Shown: piece after piece, positions 44,157 to 52,619 of the stretch
How the letters are laid out: each line of letters opens with the position of its first letter
Position numbering within the stretch: position 1 is the first letter of the stretch
Source: Nonomuraea rubra
Lineage (GTDB): Bacteria; Actinomycetota; Actinomycetes; Streptosporangiales; Streptosporangiaceae
Assembly: GCF_014207985.1 (NCBI RefSeq)
Contig: NZ_JACHMI010000001.1
Location: 5,129,001-5,193,000 of the forward strand
Length of the DNA: 64,000 bases
Reading direction: 5' to 3'
Translations under genes and position numbers: made by a program
Notes under the pieces: model-generated
Told to the model about the DNA's origin: nothing
The model's database searches: none
What the model saw: the letters and a program-made list of their open reading frames with translations, nothing else

Positions 44157-45647
44157 TTACGGCAGTGCTGACGGTCGTGGCCGGGGCGCGGCAGGGGCGG
44201 CCGCGGCCGCAGGTCGTACAGGGCGGGGCGGAGAGAGCAGCGCCCACACCGCCGGCGCGGCCACCGCGCAGACCCCGCTCGCACCCCACAGCGCCACCTG
44301 CCACGCCCCGGTGAGCCACGCGGCCTCCACGGCCCGGCCGGGCCCGGCGAGGCTGCCCGCGAGGATGCGTGCGGCCCGGGCGGGATCGTCGGTACGCGCC
44401 TGCAGCACGGTGGCGAGTGCGGTGCCGAACAGGGTGGTGGCCAGCGTGCCGCCGCCCGCGCGCACGGTGTTGAGCAGCCCGGTGGCCATGCCGATCCGTT
44501 CCTGGGCGACCCGGTTCACCGCCTGCGCGTCGGTGATCCCGATCATCAGGCCGATCCCGGTCCCGAGCGTCGCCAGCGGGCCGAGCAGTCCCGCCACCCC
44601 CAGGCCGGGGCGCAGCGTGGTCAGCCAGGCGTTCCCCGCCGCGACCAGCAGCAGGCCGGCGGTGACCAGCGCACGAGCCGGCACCCCGTGGTTGATCAGC
44701 AGCCCGCCCACCTGCGGAAGGAGCAGCACGGGCGTCGTGAGCGCCAGCATGGTCAGCCCCGCGGCCTGCACGGAGACGCCACCCGCGCCCTGCAGGTAGG
44801 TCGGCAGGTACGCGGTCACCCCGGCGGGCCCGGCGGCCAGCACCAGCCCGGCCAGCGTCCAGGCCACGAAGCGCCGATCGCGCAGCAGCCCGAGATCCAG
44901 CACCGGATGCCGGACCCGCCGCTCGACCAGCACGAACATCACCAGCATGGCCACCCCCAGGCCCAGCGGCACCAGGACCCGGGCACTGGCCCACCCGGCC
45001 GCCGCGGCCTGGTTGACGCCGAACATGGTCAGGCTGAGCGCGCCGATCAGCGCCAGCGCCCCGCCCACATCGACGCGCGGCCGCTCCTCCGCCCGCGAAT
45101 CCGCCATGGCGGCGGCGCCCGCCAGCAGGAGCAGGCCGGCACCGGCGAACACGGCGAACGCGGCCCGCCAGCCGAGCGCGCCCACCAGCCACCCGGCCAG
45201 GGTCGGGCCGACGGCCAGCCCCACGCCGGCCGTGGTGCCCATCGCCGCGTACGCGCGGTTGCGGGCGGGGCCGGTGAAGGTGCCGCCGAGCACGGCGCCG
45301 CCACCGGTCATCACCCCGGCAGCGCCGACGCCGGACAGGATCCTGGCGACGTTCAGGGTCAGGATGTCTCCGGCCAGCGCGCTCACCAGCGCGCCCGCGG
45401 TGTAGACGAGGGCTCCCGCGGCGAAGACCCGGCGCCGGCCGTACAGGTCGCCGAGCGATCCGGCCACCAGCATCATGGCGGCGGCCGCCAGGAAGTAGCC
45501 CACCACCACCCACTGCAGGGCCGCACCTGAAGCGCCGAGGTCGGCGCCGATCAGGGGGAGCGCGACGGTGGTGCCGGACATCAGCATCGGCAGCGCCAGG
45601 AAGCCGAGCAGCACCGTGGCCAGAGTCCCCGCGCGGCGGCCCGTCAT
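44157..45647 (-). CDS. MFS drug-resistance transporter, DHA2/14-helix type
   Basis: 496 residues from ATG 45647, which overlaps the upstream gene's stop as ATGA. Fourteen or so hydrophobic segments are visible, with GSLGDLYGRRRVFAAGALVYTAGALVSALA after helix 2 and VARILSGVGAAGVMTGGGAVL in helix 5 (antiporter motif C region). It should export a toxic compound by proton antiport. Translation is coupled to the NADPH-FMN reductase, and the TetR gene is divergent, so the three form one stress module. Confidence 0.88.
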   Translation of the reverse strand: MTGRRAGTLATVLLGFLALPMLMSGTTVALPLIGADLGASGAALQWVVVGYFLAAAAMMLVAGSLGDLYGRRRVFAAGALVYTAGALVSALAGDILTLNVARILSGVGAAGVMTGGGAVLGGTFTGPARNRAYAAMGTTAGVGLAVGPTLAGWLVGALGWRAAFAVFAGAGLLLLAGAAAMADSRAEERPRVDVGGALALIGALSLTMFGVNQAAAAGWASARVLVPLGLGVAMLVMFVLVERRVRHPVLDLGLLRDRRFVAWTLAGLVLAAGPAGVTAYLPTYLQGAGGVSVQAAGLTMLALTTPVLLLPQVGGLLINHGVPARALVTAGLLLVAAGNAWLTTLRPGLGVAGLLGPLATLGTGIGLMIGITDAQAVNRVAQERIGMATGLLNTVRAGGGTLATTLFGTALATVLQARTDDPARAARILAGSLAGPGRAVEAAWLTGAWQVALWGASGVCAVAAPAVWALLSPPRPVRPAAAAAPAAPRPRPSALP

Positions 45648-46246
45648 GCCGCCGCCACCTGGTGGCGCAGCGTCCGCAGCGCCCCCGACCAGGCGATGAC
45701 CTCGTCCAGCAGCTCCACCAAGGTGGGCTCCTGGTGCGGGCCCGGGGTGATCATGCCAGGCCGGGCCGGGTCGGTGATCTCGAAGTCGGTGAACGCCGAC
45801 AGCGCCACCTGCGTGCGTACGTTGGCCACCTGCACCTCGGTCATGACCTGGCGCAGGTGCTCCACCGCGCGCACGCCGCCGTGCACGCCGTGGCTGACGA
45901 ACCCGGCCGCCTTGTTGTTCCACTCGGCGAACAGGAAGTCGATCGCGTTCTTCAGCGCGCCGGGCGCCGAATGGTTGTACTCCGGCGTGACGAACACGAA
46001 CCCGTCGAACGAGGCGACGGTCTCGGCCCAGCGGTTGGTGTGCGGGTGCCGGTACTCGCCGAACAGGGCGGGCGCCGGCTCGTCCAGCACCGGCAGCCCG
46101 TACGCGGCGAGGTCCACCACCTCGAAGGCGGCCTCGCCGGCCGTGACGGCGGGGTGGCGGGCGGCGACCTCGGCGACCCAGCCGGCCGTGACCGCGGTCC
46201 GGCGGTGCGGACGGGTGCTGCCGACGACGATGGCGATCCTGATCAT
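45644..46246 (-). CDS. NADPH-dependent FMN reductase
   Basis: 200 residues from ATG 46246 (GAGGAGG upstream). RIAIVVGSTRPHRRTAVTAGWVAEVAARH is the flavin phosphate loop; DGFVFVTPEYNHSAPGALKNAIDFLFAEWNNKAAGFVSHG is the hallmark of SsuE/ArsH/azoreductase-like flavodoxin-fold reductases. It probably detoxifies quinones, nitro or azo compounds. It is first in the operon with the MFS exporter. Confidence 0.9.
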   Translation of the reverse strand: MIRIAIVVGSTRPHRRTAVTAGWVAEVAARHPAVTAGEAAFEVVDLAAYGLPVLDEPAPALFGEYRHPHTNRWAETVASFDGFVFVTPEYNHSAPGALKNAIDFLFAEWNNKAAGFVSHGVHGGVRAVEHLRQVMTEVQVANVRTQVALSAFTDFEITDPARPGMITPGPHQEPTLVELLDEVIAWSGALRTLRHQVAAA

Positions 46247-46283
46247 GTCTGCCTCCTCGTGCCTTTCTGCGCTACGTCGGGTA

Positions 46284-46326
46284 AAGTACAACGAGCGTGG
46301 CAAAAAGTAAAACGCTCAATGTACTT
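46284..46326. promoter_or_regulatory. 14-bp inverted repeat, TetR operator candidate
   Basis: AAGTACAACGAGCG (46284-46297) and CGCTCAATGTACTT (46313-46326) match at 12 of 14 paired positions around 15 nt. It lies between the divergent reductase and TetR genes. Confidence 0.6.
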
Positions 46327-46343
46327 CTACGGAGAGGGCAGCG

Positions 46344-46949
46344 GTGACCAGGGAAGACAAGCGCAAGGCGATCCTGGCCGGCGCCTTGACGGTGTTCGCC
46401 CGCGACGGCTACACCCGGGCCAGCGTCGACGCGATCGCCCGCGCGGCCGAGGTGTCGACGCGGACGATCTACAACCACTTCGCCGACAAGGCCGTGCTGT
46501 TCCAGGCGGTCATCCAGGAGAGCGCCGCGCGGGCCGCCGAGGCGCAGCTCGCCGTGATCGACCGGCACCTGCGCAAGGTGACCGACCTGGAGGCCGATCT
46601 CGTCGACTTCGGCCGCGAGTTCACCGCGCCGGTCGGCGACGGCCACGCCGAGCACTTCGCCCTCGTACGGCAGATCAACGCCGAGGCCGGGCACATCCCG
46701 CAGGCCGCGATCGAGGCCTGGCAGGAGACGGGCCCGCACCGCGTGCGCCGCGAGGTCGCCGCTCACCTGCGGCGATGGACCGAACAGGGGCTCCTGCGCG
46801 CCGAGAACCCCGACCGGGCCGCCGTCCACCTGCTGCTGCTGATCTCCGTCAGCGATCCGTCCTACCAGGGCACCGTCCCCACGGAGGAGGAGATCAACGA
46901 GACCGTCTCCTCGGGGGTCCGCGCGTTCCTGCACGGCTACCTCCGCTGA
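46344..46949 (+). CDS. TetR-family regulator of the reductase/MFS module
   Basis: 201 residues from GTG 46344, with GGAGAGGG upstream. Helix-turn-helix: RKAILAGALTVFARDGYTRASVDAIARAAEVSTRTIYNHFADKAVLFQAVIQE, followed by an AcrR-C-like ligand domain. It is divergent from the FMN reductase-MFS operon, and a long inverted repeat in the 97-bp gap is a likely binding site. Confidence 0.9.
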   Translation: MTREDKRKAILAGALTVFARDGYTRASVDAIARAAEVSTRTIYNHFADKAVLFQAVIQESAARAAEAQLAVIDRHLRKVTDLEADLVDFGREFTAPVGDGHAEHFALVRQINAEAGHIPQAAIEAWQETGPHRVRREVAAHLRRWTEQGLLRAENPDRAAVHLLLLISVSDPSYQGTVPTEEEINETVSSGVRAFLHGYLR

Positions 46950-46978
46950 TCACCGGTGCCGCGGCGGGTGCGGGCGCG

Positions 46979-47069
46979 GGTTCATCCCCGTGCCTGCACC
47001 GCGTCCAGGCGCAGGTCCATCCCCGTGCCGCGGCGTGTCCAGGCGCGGGTCCATCCCCGTGCCGCGGTC
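46979..47069. repeat. 34-35-bp tandem repeat, about 2.6 copies
   Basis: Units start at 46979, 47014 and 47048 with GGTYCATCCCCGTGCC. They fill the gap between the TetR gene and the promoter of the 47123 gene. Confidence 0.75.
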
Positions 47070-47087
47070 GCGGCCGTCGCCGGCGGG

Positions 47088-47116
47088 CCGGGATTGTCGG
47101 TGGGATGCCCTAGTGT
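47088..47116 (+). promoter_or_regulatory. promoter of the 47123 gene
   Basis: CCGGGATTGTCGGTGG (47088-47103) precedes TAGTGT (47111-47116), which ends 6 nt before ATG 47123. The pattern repeats that of the paralogue at 41499. Confidence 0.55.
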
Positions 47117-47122
47117 CGCCGC

Positions 47123-49774
47123 ATGATCAACGCCTGGGAGGCGGTCCGCGCGGCCATCGACGCCGAGGACCTCGCCGCCATCGCCGCGCTGCTGACCGGG
47201 TTCGACGACGCGCAGCGGCGCGAGGTGGCGCGCGAGCTGCCCCGATACCTGCCGGTGGCGGAGCAGGCCGGCGAGCGTGCCGACCGCGAGCGCAATCGGA
47301 GACGCGAGGTCAGGTGGCGGGAGCTGACCGCCCAGGCCGAAGAGGCCGGCGTCAGCATCTGGGAGCTGCCCGAGGGATACGCGATGATGACCCATCATCA
47401 GCACGTGGGCGTCCGCTGGATCGAGCCCGTGCGGGTGGCCGGGGCGGGCGCCATCGCCGGCGCGGCGGCCGTCGCCTCCTGGCTCAGCAAGCCCCGCCTC
47501 GTGCGCCGCCGGGCCCGGGCCGATCTTGACGAGATCCCGCCGATCCTCCAGGTCGTCGCGGCCAGGCCGGCCGCCTGGCAGGAGGATCTCGCCGTCCGTC
47601 TCGCGCTGCGCCTGCGCGCCGCCCGGCCCAGGCCGGACGACGTACGCGTCCGGCTCGCGCTCGCGCTGCTGCGCGCGACCGGGGCCGAGCCTCCCCGGCA
47701 CGACCCGCTCACCCTGGCCTGGGTCGCCGCCGCGACGGCTGCCGAGCTGAGCGCGGATCCGCTGCTCGACGCCATGGTGCCGAGGCTGTTCGAGGCCGAG
47801 GGCGTGGGGCGGCTGCTGCGTGACGACCGTGAGCTGGGCGCCGCCCTGGCCAGGCTGTCGGCCGACGGCCGGATCAAGCGCGCCGCGCTGCTCGACGGCT
47901 GCCGCACCCGCTTCCTGCGCGGCGGCGAGGCCGCCGACCTGCGCTTCTTCATCACGCTGCACGACCTGCTCGACCCGGCCGCCGAGGAGGTCGCGCCACA
48001 CGTACGCGACTACGCGGCGATGCTCGCGCTCCCCGCGGCCAACGTCGCCGACCTGGCGTTACGGCAGCTCCGCCGGTTGAAGGCCACGCCGCCGGCCGAG
48101 GCCGTCGAGAGCCTGCTGTTCCGCTCGGAAGGCAGGCTCGTACGCGCCGGGCTGGCCCTGCTCGACCGCGTGCTCAAGGAGCCGTCCGAGGACGTCGACG
48201 CGTACGCGCCCGCGCTGGCCGCCGCGCTGGTGTGCGAGTCGGCCGAGGCCAGGGGACGGGCGGTGAAGCTGGCCGTCAAGCACGCGGGGCGGTTCGGCCC
48301 GGATGCGGTGGGGACGATCAGGGAAATCGTGCCGATGCTGCCGCCCGGCCCTGGCGCCGCGCTGGCCGGCGTCTTCGGCGGTGAAGCGGTGCCCGCGCCG
48401 CCGCGCCCCCGCTTCCAGCCCCAGCCGTTGCCGGCCGTGCCCGAAGCTGAGCCGATGCCGCTGATCACGCATGCCAATGTCCTGGCCCGCGTCACGCTGC
48501 GCGAGTTCGACTGGATGCAGCCCGAGCGGTGGCTCGACGGCTTCGTCCGGCTGGCGTCGGACGCGCGGCGGGAGTCGCTGATCGCCGAGCTGGCTCCGCT
48601 GGCCGCGCGGAACCTGGAGTACCGGTGGGGCCCGTGGTGGGACATCTCCGACTGGGCCGCCGCCCTGGCGCGCGAGCTGATGGAGCCGGGAGCCGAGCGC
48701 AGGGCCATGCCGGACGGGCGGGCCGACCCGGCGCGGCGCGTTCCGGAGACTGCACACGCCGCCATGTGGCGGCTCATGCCGCTGGCCCGCTTCGCCGAGG
48801 TCTACCAGTCGATGCTGGACGGCCGGATGCCGCCGTACCTGCTGGCCACGCCCACCCGCGTCAACGGGCTGCTGGACGCGGAGGCGCTGGTCGAGCGGGT
48901 GGCGGGCTATGAGCGTGACGGCGTGCAGGCGCTGCCGCTGGACCTGCGGCAGGCGCTGCTGCGGCTGGGCCGCGGCAGCGTGACCGCCGACGCGGTGCGG
49001 CGGGCTGCGCGGCTCGCCACCCCGGCCGGGCGCCTGGTGCACCGCTGGCTCACCGACCGGCCTGCCGATCCCGGGGTGGTGCTGCGCTGGACGACACATG
49101 AGGGTGATCCGCGCGTCGAGGCCGAGCTCGTCCTGGGGCCTGAGTACGCGGAGCTGTTCGGGGATCTGCTCGTGCCGCGCCCGTGGGACGAGGCCTGCGA
49201 GCTGCTGCTGCCCGTGCTCGCCGGCCACCGGGAGCTGGCGGCCGCCATCTCGGTCTACTCCCTGATGTCGACCTGGCCGATGAACAAGCCGACGGCCCGC
49301 GACCTCGACCGCCTGGTGCTCGCCGACGGCCCCGGGGGGCCCGGCCTGGCGCTGCTGCTGGCCCGCCACCTGCTGGAAGGGCCCGACGGCGATGGGGTGC
49401 GGCCGTTGCTGCTCCTGGCCGCGTCCGGCGGCGTGCCGGGCGCCGAGCTGGGCCGGCAACTGGCCGTCCTGCTGAAACGCGGCCAGGACCGGCCCGCCGA
49501 CGCCATCGCCGCGCTCGCCGAAGCCGCCAGGCTGGGGGCGCACCGGGAGGTGTGGCAGGTGATGACCGGGTTGCTGCCCGCGTACCTGCCGGGGCCGGGG
49601 GAGCGGGCGAACAGCGTGCACACGCGGCTGATGCGGCTCGCGGCCGAGGTCGCGGGGTGGGCGGGGGCGCGGGGCGAGGTGCCGGCGGTGGCCGAGCTGG
49701 CCGGACGGGCCCGCACCAGCGAACTGGTCCGCCAGGCCCGCGATCTGCACACCCTGCTCACCGCTCCGGCCTGA
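47123..49774 (+). CDS. 883-residue helical-repeat protein of unknown function (DUF6493-like), paralogue B
   Basis: ATG 47123 is leaderless by position of TAGTGT. Like paralogue A it is made of amphipathic helices with a Pro-rich hinge near 420-450 and a conserved tail (GEVPAVAELAGRARTSELVRQARDLHTLLTAPA). Shared blocks include PPYLLATPTRVNGLLDAEALVERVAGYERDGVQALPLDLRQALLRLGR. No catalytic motif, signal peptide or zinc site was seen; such solenoids often act as scaffolds. Its last 47 bp, including the stop codon region, are duplicated twice downstream. Confidence 0.78.
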   Translation: MINAWEAVRAAIDAEDLAAIAALLTGFDDAQRREVARELPRYLPVAEQAGERADRERNRRREVRWRELTAQAEEAGVSIWELPEGYAMMTHHQHVGVRWIEPVRVAGAGAIAGAAAVASWLSKPRLVRRRARADLDEIPPILQVVAARPAAWQEDLAVRLALRLRAARPRPDDVRVRLALALLRATGAEPPRHDPLTLAWVAAATAAELSADPLLDAMVPRLFEAEGVGRLLRDDRELGAALARLSADGRIKRAALLDGCRTRFLRGGEAADLRFFITLHDLLDPAAEEVAPHVRDYAAMLALPAANVADLALRQLRRLKATPPAEAVESLLFRSEGRLVRAGLALLDRVLKEPSEDVDAYAPALAAALVCESAEARGRAVKLAVKHAGRFGPDAVGTIREIVPMLPPGPGAALAGVFGGEAVPAPPRPRFQPQPLPAVPEAEPMPLITHANVLARVTLREFDWMQPERWLDGFVRLASDARRESLIAELAPLAARNLEYRWGPWWDISDWAAALARELMEPGAERRAMPDGRADPARRVPETAHAAMWRLMPLARFAEVYQSMLDGRMPPYLLATPTRVNGLLDAEALVERVAGYERDGVQALPLDLRQALLRLGRGSVTADAVRRAARLATPAGRLVHRWLTDRPADPGVVLRWTTHEGDPRVEAELVLGPEYAELFGDLLVPRPWDEACELLLPVLAGHRELAAAISVYSLMSTWPMNKPTARDLDRLVLADGPGGPGLALLLARHLLEGPDGDGVRPLLLLAASGGVPGAELGRQLAVLLKRGQDRPADAIAALAEAARLGAHREVWQVMTGLLPAYLPGPGERANSVHTRLMRLAAEVAGWAGARGEVPAVAELAGRARTSELVRQARDLHTLLTAPA

Positions 49775-49876
49775 TTCGTTGGGCCCGCGATCTGCACACC
49801 CTGCTCGCTATCCCGGCCTGATTCATCGGGCTCGCGGTCCGCACGCCGTGCTCTCCGCCCCGGCCCGGTCCGCCGG
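49736..49876. repeat. three tandem 47-bp copies of the gene end
   Basis: Period 47 bp: copies begin at 49736 (inside the gene), 49783 and 49830. Copies 2 and 3 are increasingly diverged but still spell ARDLHTLL-like and PA-stop sequence when read locally. 47 is not a multiple of three, so the copies lie out of frame with the gene. Confidence 0.8.
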
Positions 49877-49931
49877 GCCGGGCATGTGCGTGCCCGCGCG
49901 CCGGACTGGTAAGGCGCCTCCCCGTGCCGGC

Positions 49932-50336
49932 TCAGTCGATGATCGCCGTGACCTCGGCCTCGACGAGGATGCCGGGCTCGAAGAGGATGTCGACCCCGAT
50001 CAACGCGGCAGGCGGCGTGGCCAGGTCGAACTCACGTGCCGCCTGTTCGACGCCCGCGTTGAACGCGTCGTACATCTCCCTCTTCCAGCCCGCGGCGTAC
50101 CACGTGAAGCGGACGACGTCGTGGAACGTCGCGCCCGCCGCGTCGAGCGCCTTGGCGACGTTGCGGTAGACCTGGGCGACCTGCCCGGCGAGGTCGCCGG
50201 GCGCGACGAGCTCGCCGTTCTCGTCCCAGGCCACCTGGCCCGCGATGTGAACCTGCCGGCTCCCGGACGCCACGGCGACGTGGTGGTAGAGCGGGACTTG
50301 GACATGCCGGTCAGGGTTGATGAGCGAAACAGCCAC
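49932..50336 (-). CDS. RidA/YjgF-family protein
   Basis: 134 residues from GTG 50336 with GGAG upstream. HHVAVASGSRQVHIAGQVAWDENGELV, DLAGQVAQVYRNVAKALDAAGATFHDVVRFTWYAA and PPAALIGVDILFEPGILVEAEVTAI match the YjgF/UK114 fold. RidA proteins hydrolyse reactive enamines formed by PLP enzymes; many family members lack the arginine needed for that and have other roles. It is divergent from the HxlR regulator at 50430, its likely controller. Confidence 0.87.
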   Translation of the reverse strand: MAVSLINPDRHVQVPLYHHVAVASGSRQVHIAGQVAWDENGELVAPGDLAGQVAQVYRNVAKALDAAGATFHDVVRFTWYAAGWKREMYDAFNAGVEQAAREFDLATPPAALIGVDILFEPGILVEAEVTAIID

Positions 50337-50429
50337 GATATCTCCGGTGCTCTCTTGTAGTTACTCAGGAACTGTAGGAGAGTGTTCGCTGACGTGGAAG
50401 AACGCACTTTTCAGTGACTGGGGAACCAA

Positions 50430-50810
50430 ATGGTGACCAAGCAGTTCAGCAGCCTGTCGGACGAGGCGGACCTGAGGCGCGCCGACTCCCTGGCGCGCGA
50501 GATCTTCTCGGACGTCGCCAACAAGTGGGCGCTGCTGATCATCGAGACTCTCGGCGAGCGCACCCTGCGCTTCAGCGAGCTGCGCAACGAGGTCGAGGGC
50601 ATCAGCCACAAGATGCTCACCCAGAACCTGCGCATGCTGGAGCGCAACGGCCTGGCCGAGCGGACGGTGCACCCGACGGTGCCGCCACGCGTCGAGTACA
50701 CCCTCACCGAGCCGGGCCAGGCCCTGCGGGCGACGGTCGATCTGCTCTGCGGCTGGACCCACGACTACTTCGGCCACATCGAGTCGGCCCGCCGCCGCTT
50801 CGACGCCTGA
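50430..50810 (+). CDS. HxlR-family regulator
   Basis: 126 residues from ATG 50430. SLAREIFSDVANKWALLIIETLGERTLRFSELRNEVEGISHKMLTQNLRMLERNGLAERTVHPTVPPRVEYTLTEPGQAL is the typical HxlR winged helix. The family often senses aldehydes or quinones. It is divergent from RidA. The last 38 bp, with the stop codon, are duplicated directly downstream. Confidence 0.9.
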   Translation: MVTKQFSSLSDEADLRRADSLAREIFSDVANKWALLIIETLGERTLRFSELRNEVEGISHKMLTQNLRMLERNGLAERTVHPTVPPRVEYTLTEPGQALRATVDLLCGWTHDYFGHIESARRRFDA

Positions 50811-50848
50811 GCCACATCGAGTCGGCCCGCCGCCGCTTCGACGCCTGG
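50773..50848. repeat. 38-bp tandem duplication across the HxlR stop codon
   Basis: 50773-50810 and 50811-50848 are identical except at the last base, where the stop TGA becomes TGG. The second copy lies between the HxlR stop and the SDR gene end. Confidence 0.92.
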
Positions 50849-50854
50849 CCACGT

Positions 50855-51667
50855 CTAACGGAACGCGGCCAGCGCGACCGGCTGCCACTTCCTCCAGGTG
50901 GCGAGCCGTTCCTCGTACTCGGCCGCGACCGGCTCGAACGACTTGCCGAAGAAGATCCGCGCCGGCGGGTCGTCGGTGTCGGCCAGCTCCAGGATCGGCC
51001 CGCGCGTCGCCTTCGGGTCACCGAGGTCCCACACGGGCTCGGTGGCCGCCCGAACCTCGGCGTAGTCGGGATGCTCGGCACTGGCGCGGATGCTGCCCCC
51101 GCCGAAGTCGGTCGAGTACGGGCCGGGCTCCAGGCAGATCACGTCGATGCCGAAGTGCGCGACCTCCTTGCGCAGCGACTCCGACAGCCCCTCCACCGCC
51201 CACTTCGAGGCGTGGTAGGCGCCGATGCCCGCGTACGCCCGGACACCGCCCTCGCTGGTGACCTGGATGATCCGGCCGTGCCCCTGCGCGCGTAGCACGG
51301 GCAGGACCGCCTGCGTGACCCACAGCGTGCCGAAGAAGTTGGTCTCCATCTCGGCGCGGATCTCGGCCTCGGTCAGCTCCTCCACCATGCCGAAGTGGCC
51401 GTAACCGGCGTTGTTGACGACCACGTCCAGCGTGCCGAAGTGCTCGGCCGCCTGCCGTACGGCGGCGAACACGGCCGCGCGGTCGGTGATGTCGAGCCGC
51501 AGAGGCAGCATCGCCTCACCGTACTTCTCGGCGAGGGGGCGCAGGGTGTCGAGGTCGCGCGCGGTGGCGGCGACCCGGTCGCCGCGCTCCAGCGCCGCCT
51601 CCGCCCACTCGCGGCCGAACCCTTTCGACGTACCGGTGATGAACCACGTCTTGGACAACGTCCTCAC
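50855..51667 (-). CDS. short-chain dehydrogenase/reductase
   Basis: 270 residues from GTG 51667 with GAGGAGAG upstream. TGTSKGFG cofactor loop, NNAG (VVVNNAGYG), catalytic Ser region (IIQVTSEGG) and YHASK active site are all present. It resembles the SDR proteins with long C-terminal tails that act on lipids or ketones. It is divergent from the TetR gene at 51743, with a palindrome in the gap. Confidence 0.9.
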   Translation of the reverse strand: MRTLSKTWFITGTSKGFGREWAEAALERGDRVAATARDLDTLRPLAEKYGEAMLPLRLDITDRAAVFAAVRQAAEHFGTLDVVVNNAGYGHFGMVEELTEAEIRAEMETNFFGTLWVTQAVLPVLRAQGHGRIIQVTSEGGVRAYAGIGAYHASKWAVEGLSESLRKEVAHFGIDVICLEPGPYSTDFGGGSIRASAEHPDYAEVRAATEPVWDLGDPKATRGPILELADTDDPPARIFFGKSFEPVAAEYEERLATWRKWQPVALAAFR

Positions 51668-51687
51668 CTCTCCTCAATAGATACCGT

Positions 51688-51699
51688 CTGTTGCAACAG
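51688..51699. promoter_or_regulatory. 12-bp palindromic operator
   Basis: CTGTTGCAACAG is perfectly symmetric and lies between the divergent SDR and TetR starts. It is the best candidate site for that TetR protein. Confidence 0.6.
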
Positions 51700-51729
51700 T
51701 AGCATGGAGTGTATTAATTCCTCTGCTGC

Positions 51730-51735
51730 TACACT
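51730..51735 (+). promoter_or_regulatory. -10 box of a leaderless promoter
   Basis: TACACT is 7 nt before ATG 51743, identical in sequence and spacing to the box before the TetR gene at 8365. Confidence 0.55.
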
Positions 51736-51742
51736 TTTGCAT

Positions 51743-52378
51743 ATGGAAGGCAGGCGAGACAGGAAGAAGCGGCAGACCCGCGAGCGGATCCAGGCCTCGG
51801 CGCTGGAGCTGTTCACGTCGCAGGGCTACCGCAACACGACCATCGCGGCGATCGCCGAGCACGCCGACGTCGCGACACGGACCGTCACGCTGCACTTCCC
51901 CACCAAGGAAGACCTGCTGTTCGCCGACGACCCGTTCCCCCCCGAGTCCCTGGCCACCTACCTCGCCGGCCGCTCCGGTAACGCGCTCGACTGCGTGGGC
52001 GAGTGGATGCGCGACACGATGCGCGCCCTCGACGAGCACGACGCCGACCAGGGGCGCGAGCCGGGCGAGATCTGGTCCCTGCGTACCAAGCGCGCCGCCC
52101 TGATAGCCGGGGACGACGATCTCCGCGGCCGTGCCCGTGCGAGCTACTACGAGCTGGAGCGGCTGATCGCCGCCGCCATCGGCAAGGACCTGGGCCTGCC
52201 GGCGGACGCGCTGGCGCCGCGGCTGACCGCGTACGCGCTGGTGGGAGGTCTGCGTGAGCTGTACATGACCCACGAGGCCGGCCGCCGTGAAGAGCTGCCC
52301 GGCCTGGTCGGCCGCGTGCTCGCCTTCGCCCGCGCCGGCCTGACCACGCTCACGTCCACCGTGCCGCCGACCCGGTAG
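51743..52378 (+). CDS. TetR-family regulator
   Basis: 211 residues from ATG 51743. Helix-turn-helix: RKKRQTRERIQASALELFTSQGYRNTTIAAIAEHADVATRTVTLHFPTKEDLLF. It probably controls the divergent SDR gene through the palindrome at 51688. Leaderless start. Confidence 0.9.
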   Translation: MEGRRDRKKRQTRERIQASALELFTSQGYRNTTIAAIAEHADVATRTVTLHFPTKEDLLFADDPFPPESLATYLAGRSGNALDCVGEWMRDTMRALDEHDADQGREPGEIWSLRTKRAALIAGDDDLRGRARASYYELERLIAAAIGKDLGLPADALAPRLTAYALVGGLRELYMTHEAGRREELPGLVGRVLAFARAGLTTLTSTVPPTR

Positions 52379-52619
52379 CCGGCGGACGCCCGCTCAGACC
52401 CGCGACCCGGGGTGTGGTCATGCTCGCGCTGTCGACCGGTGAACAGGAGCAGGCTCCCGGTAGCTGGGGTGGCGTCTCAGCAGCTCAGCAGCCAGGAGCC
52501 TGTGGTTGTCCGCCTACACGCCTGCGGTCGTGAACGCCTGCGGTTGCTCCTCACCGGGATGCGCATGTCGAGACCGTAAAGCGCGATGGCGATCAGTTCG
52601 GCCATCACCGCCCGTGCCT
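52379..52619. other. non-coding stretch before the IS remnant
   Basis: No gene recognised. It may contain the left end of the old insertion. Confidence 0.4.
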
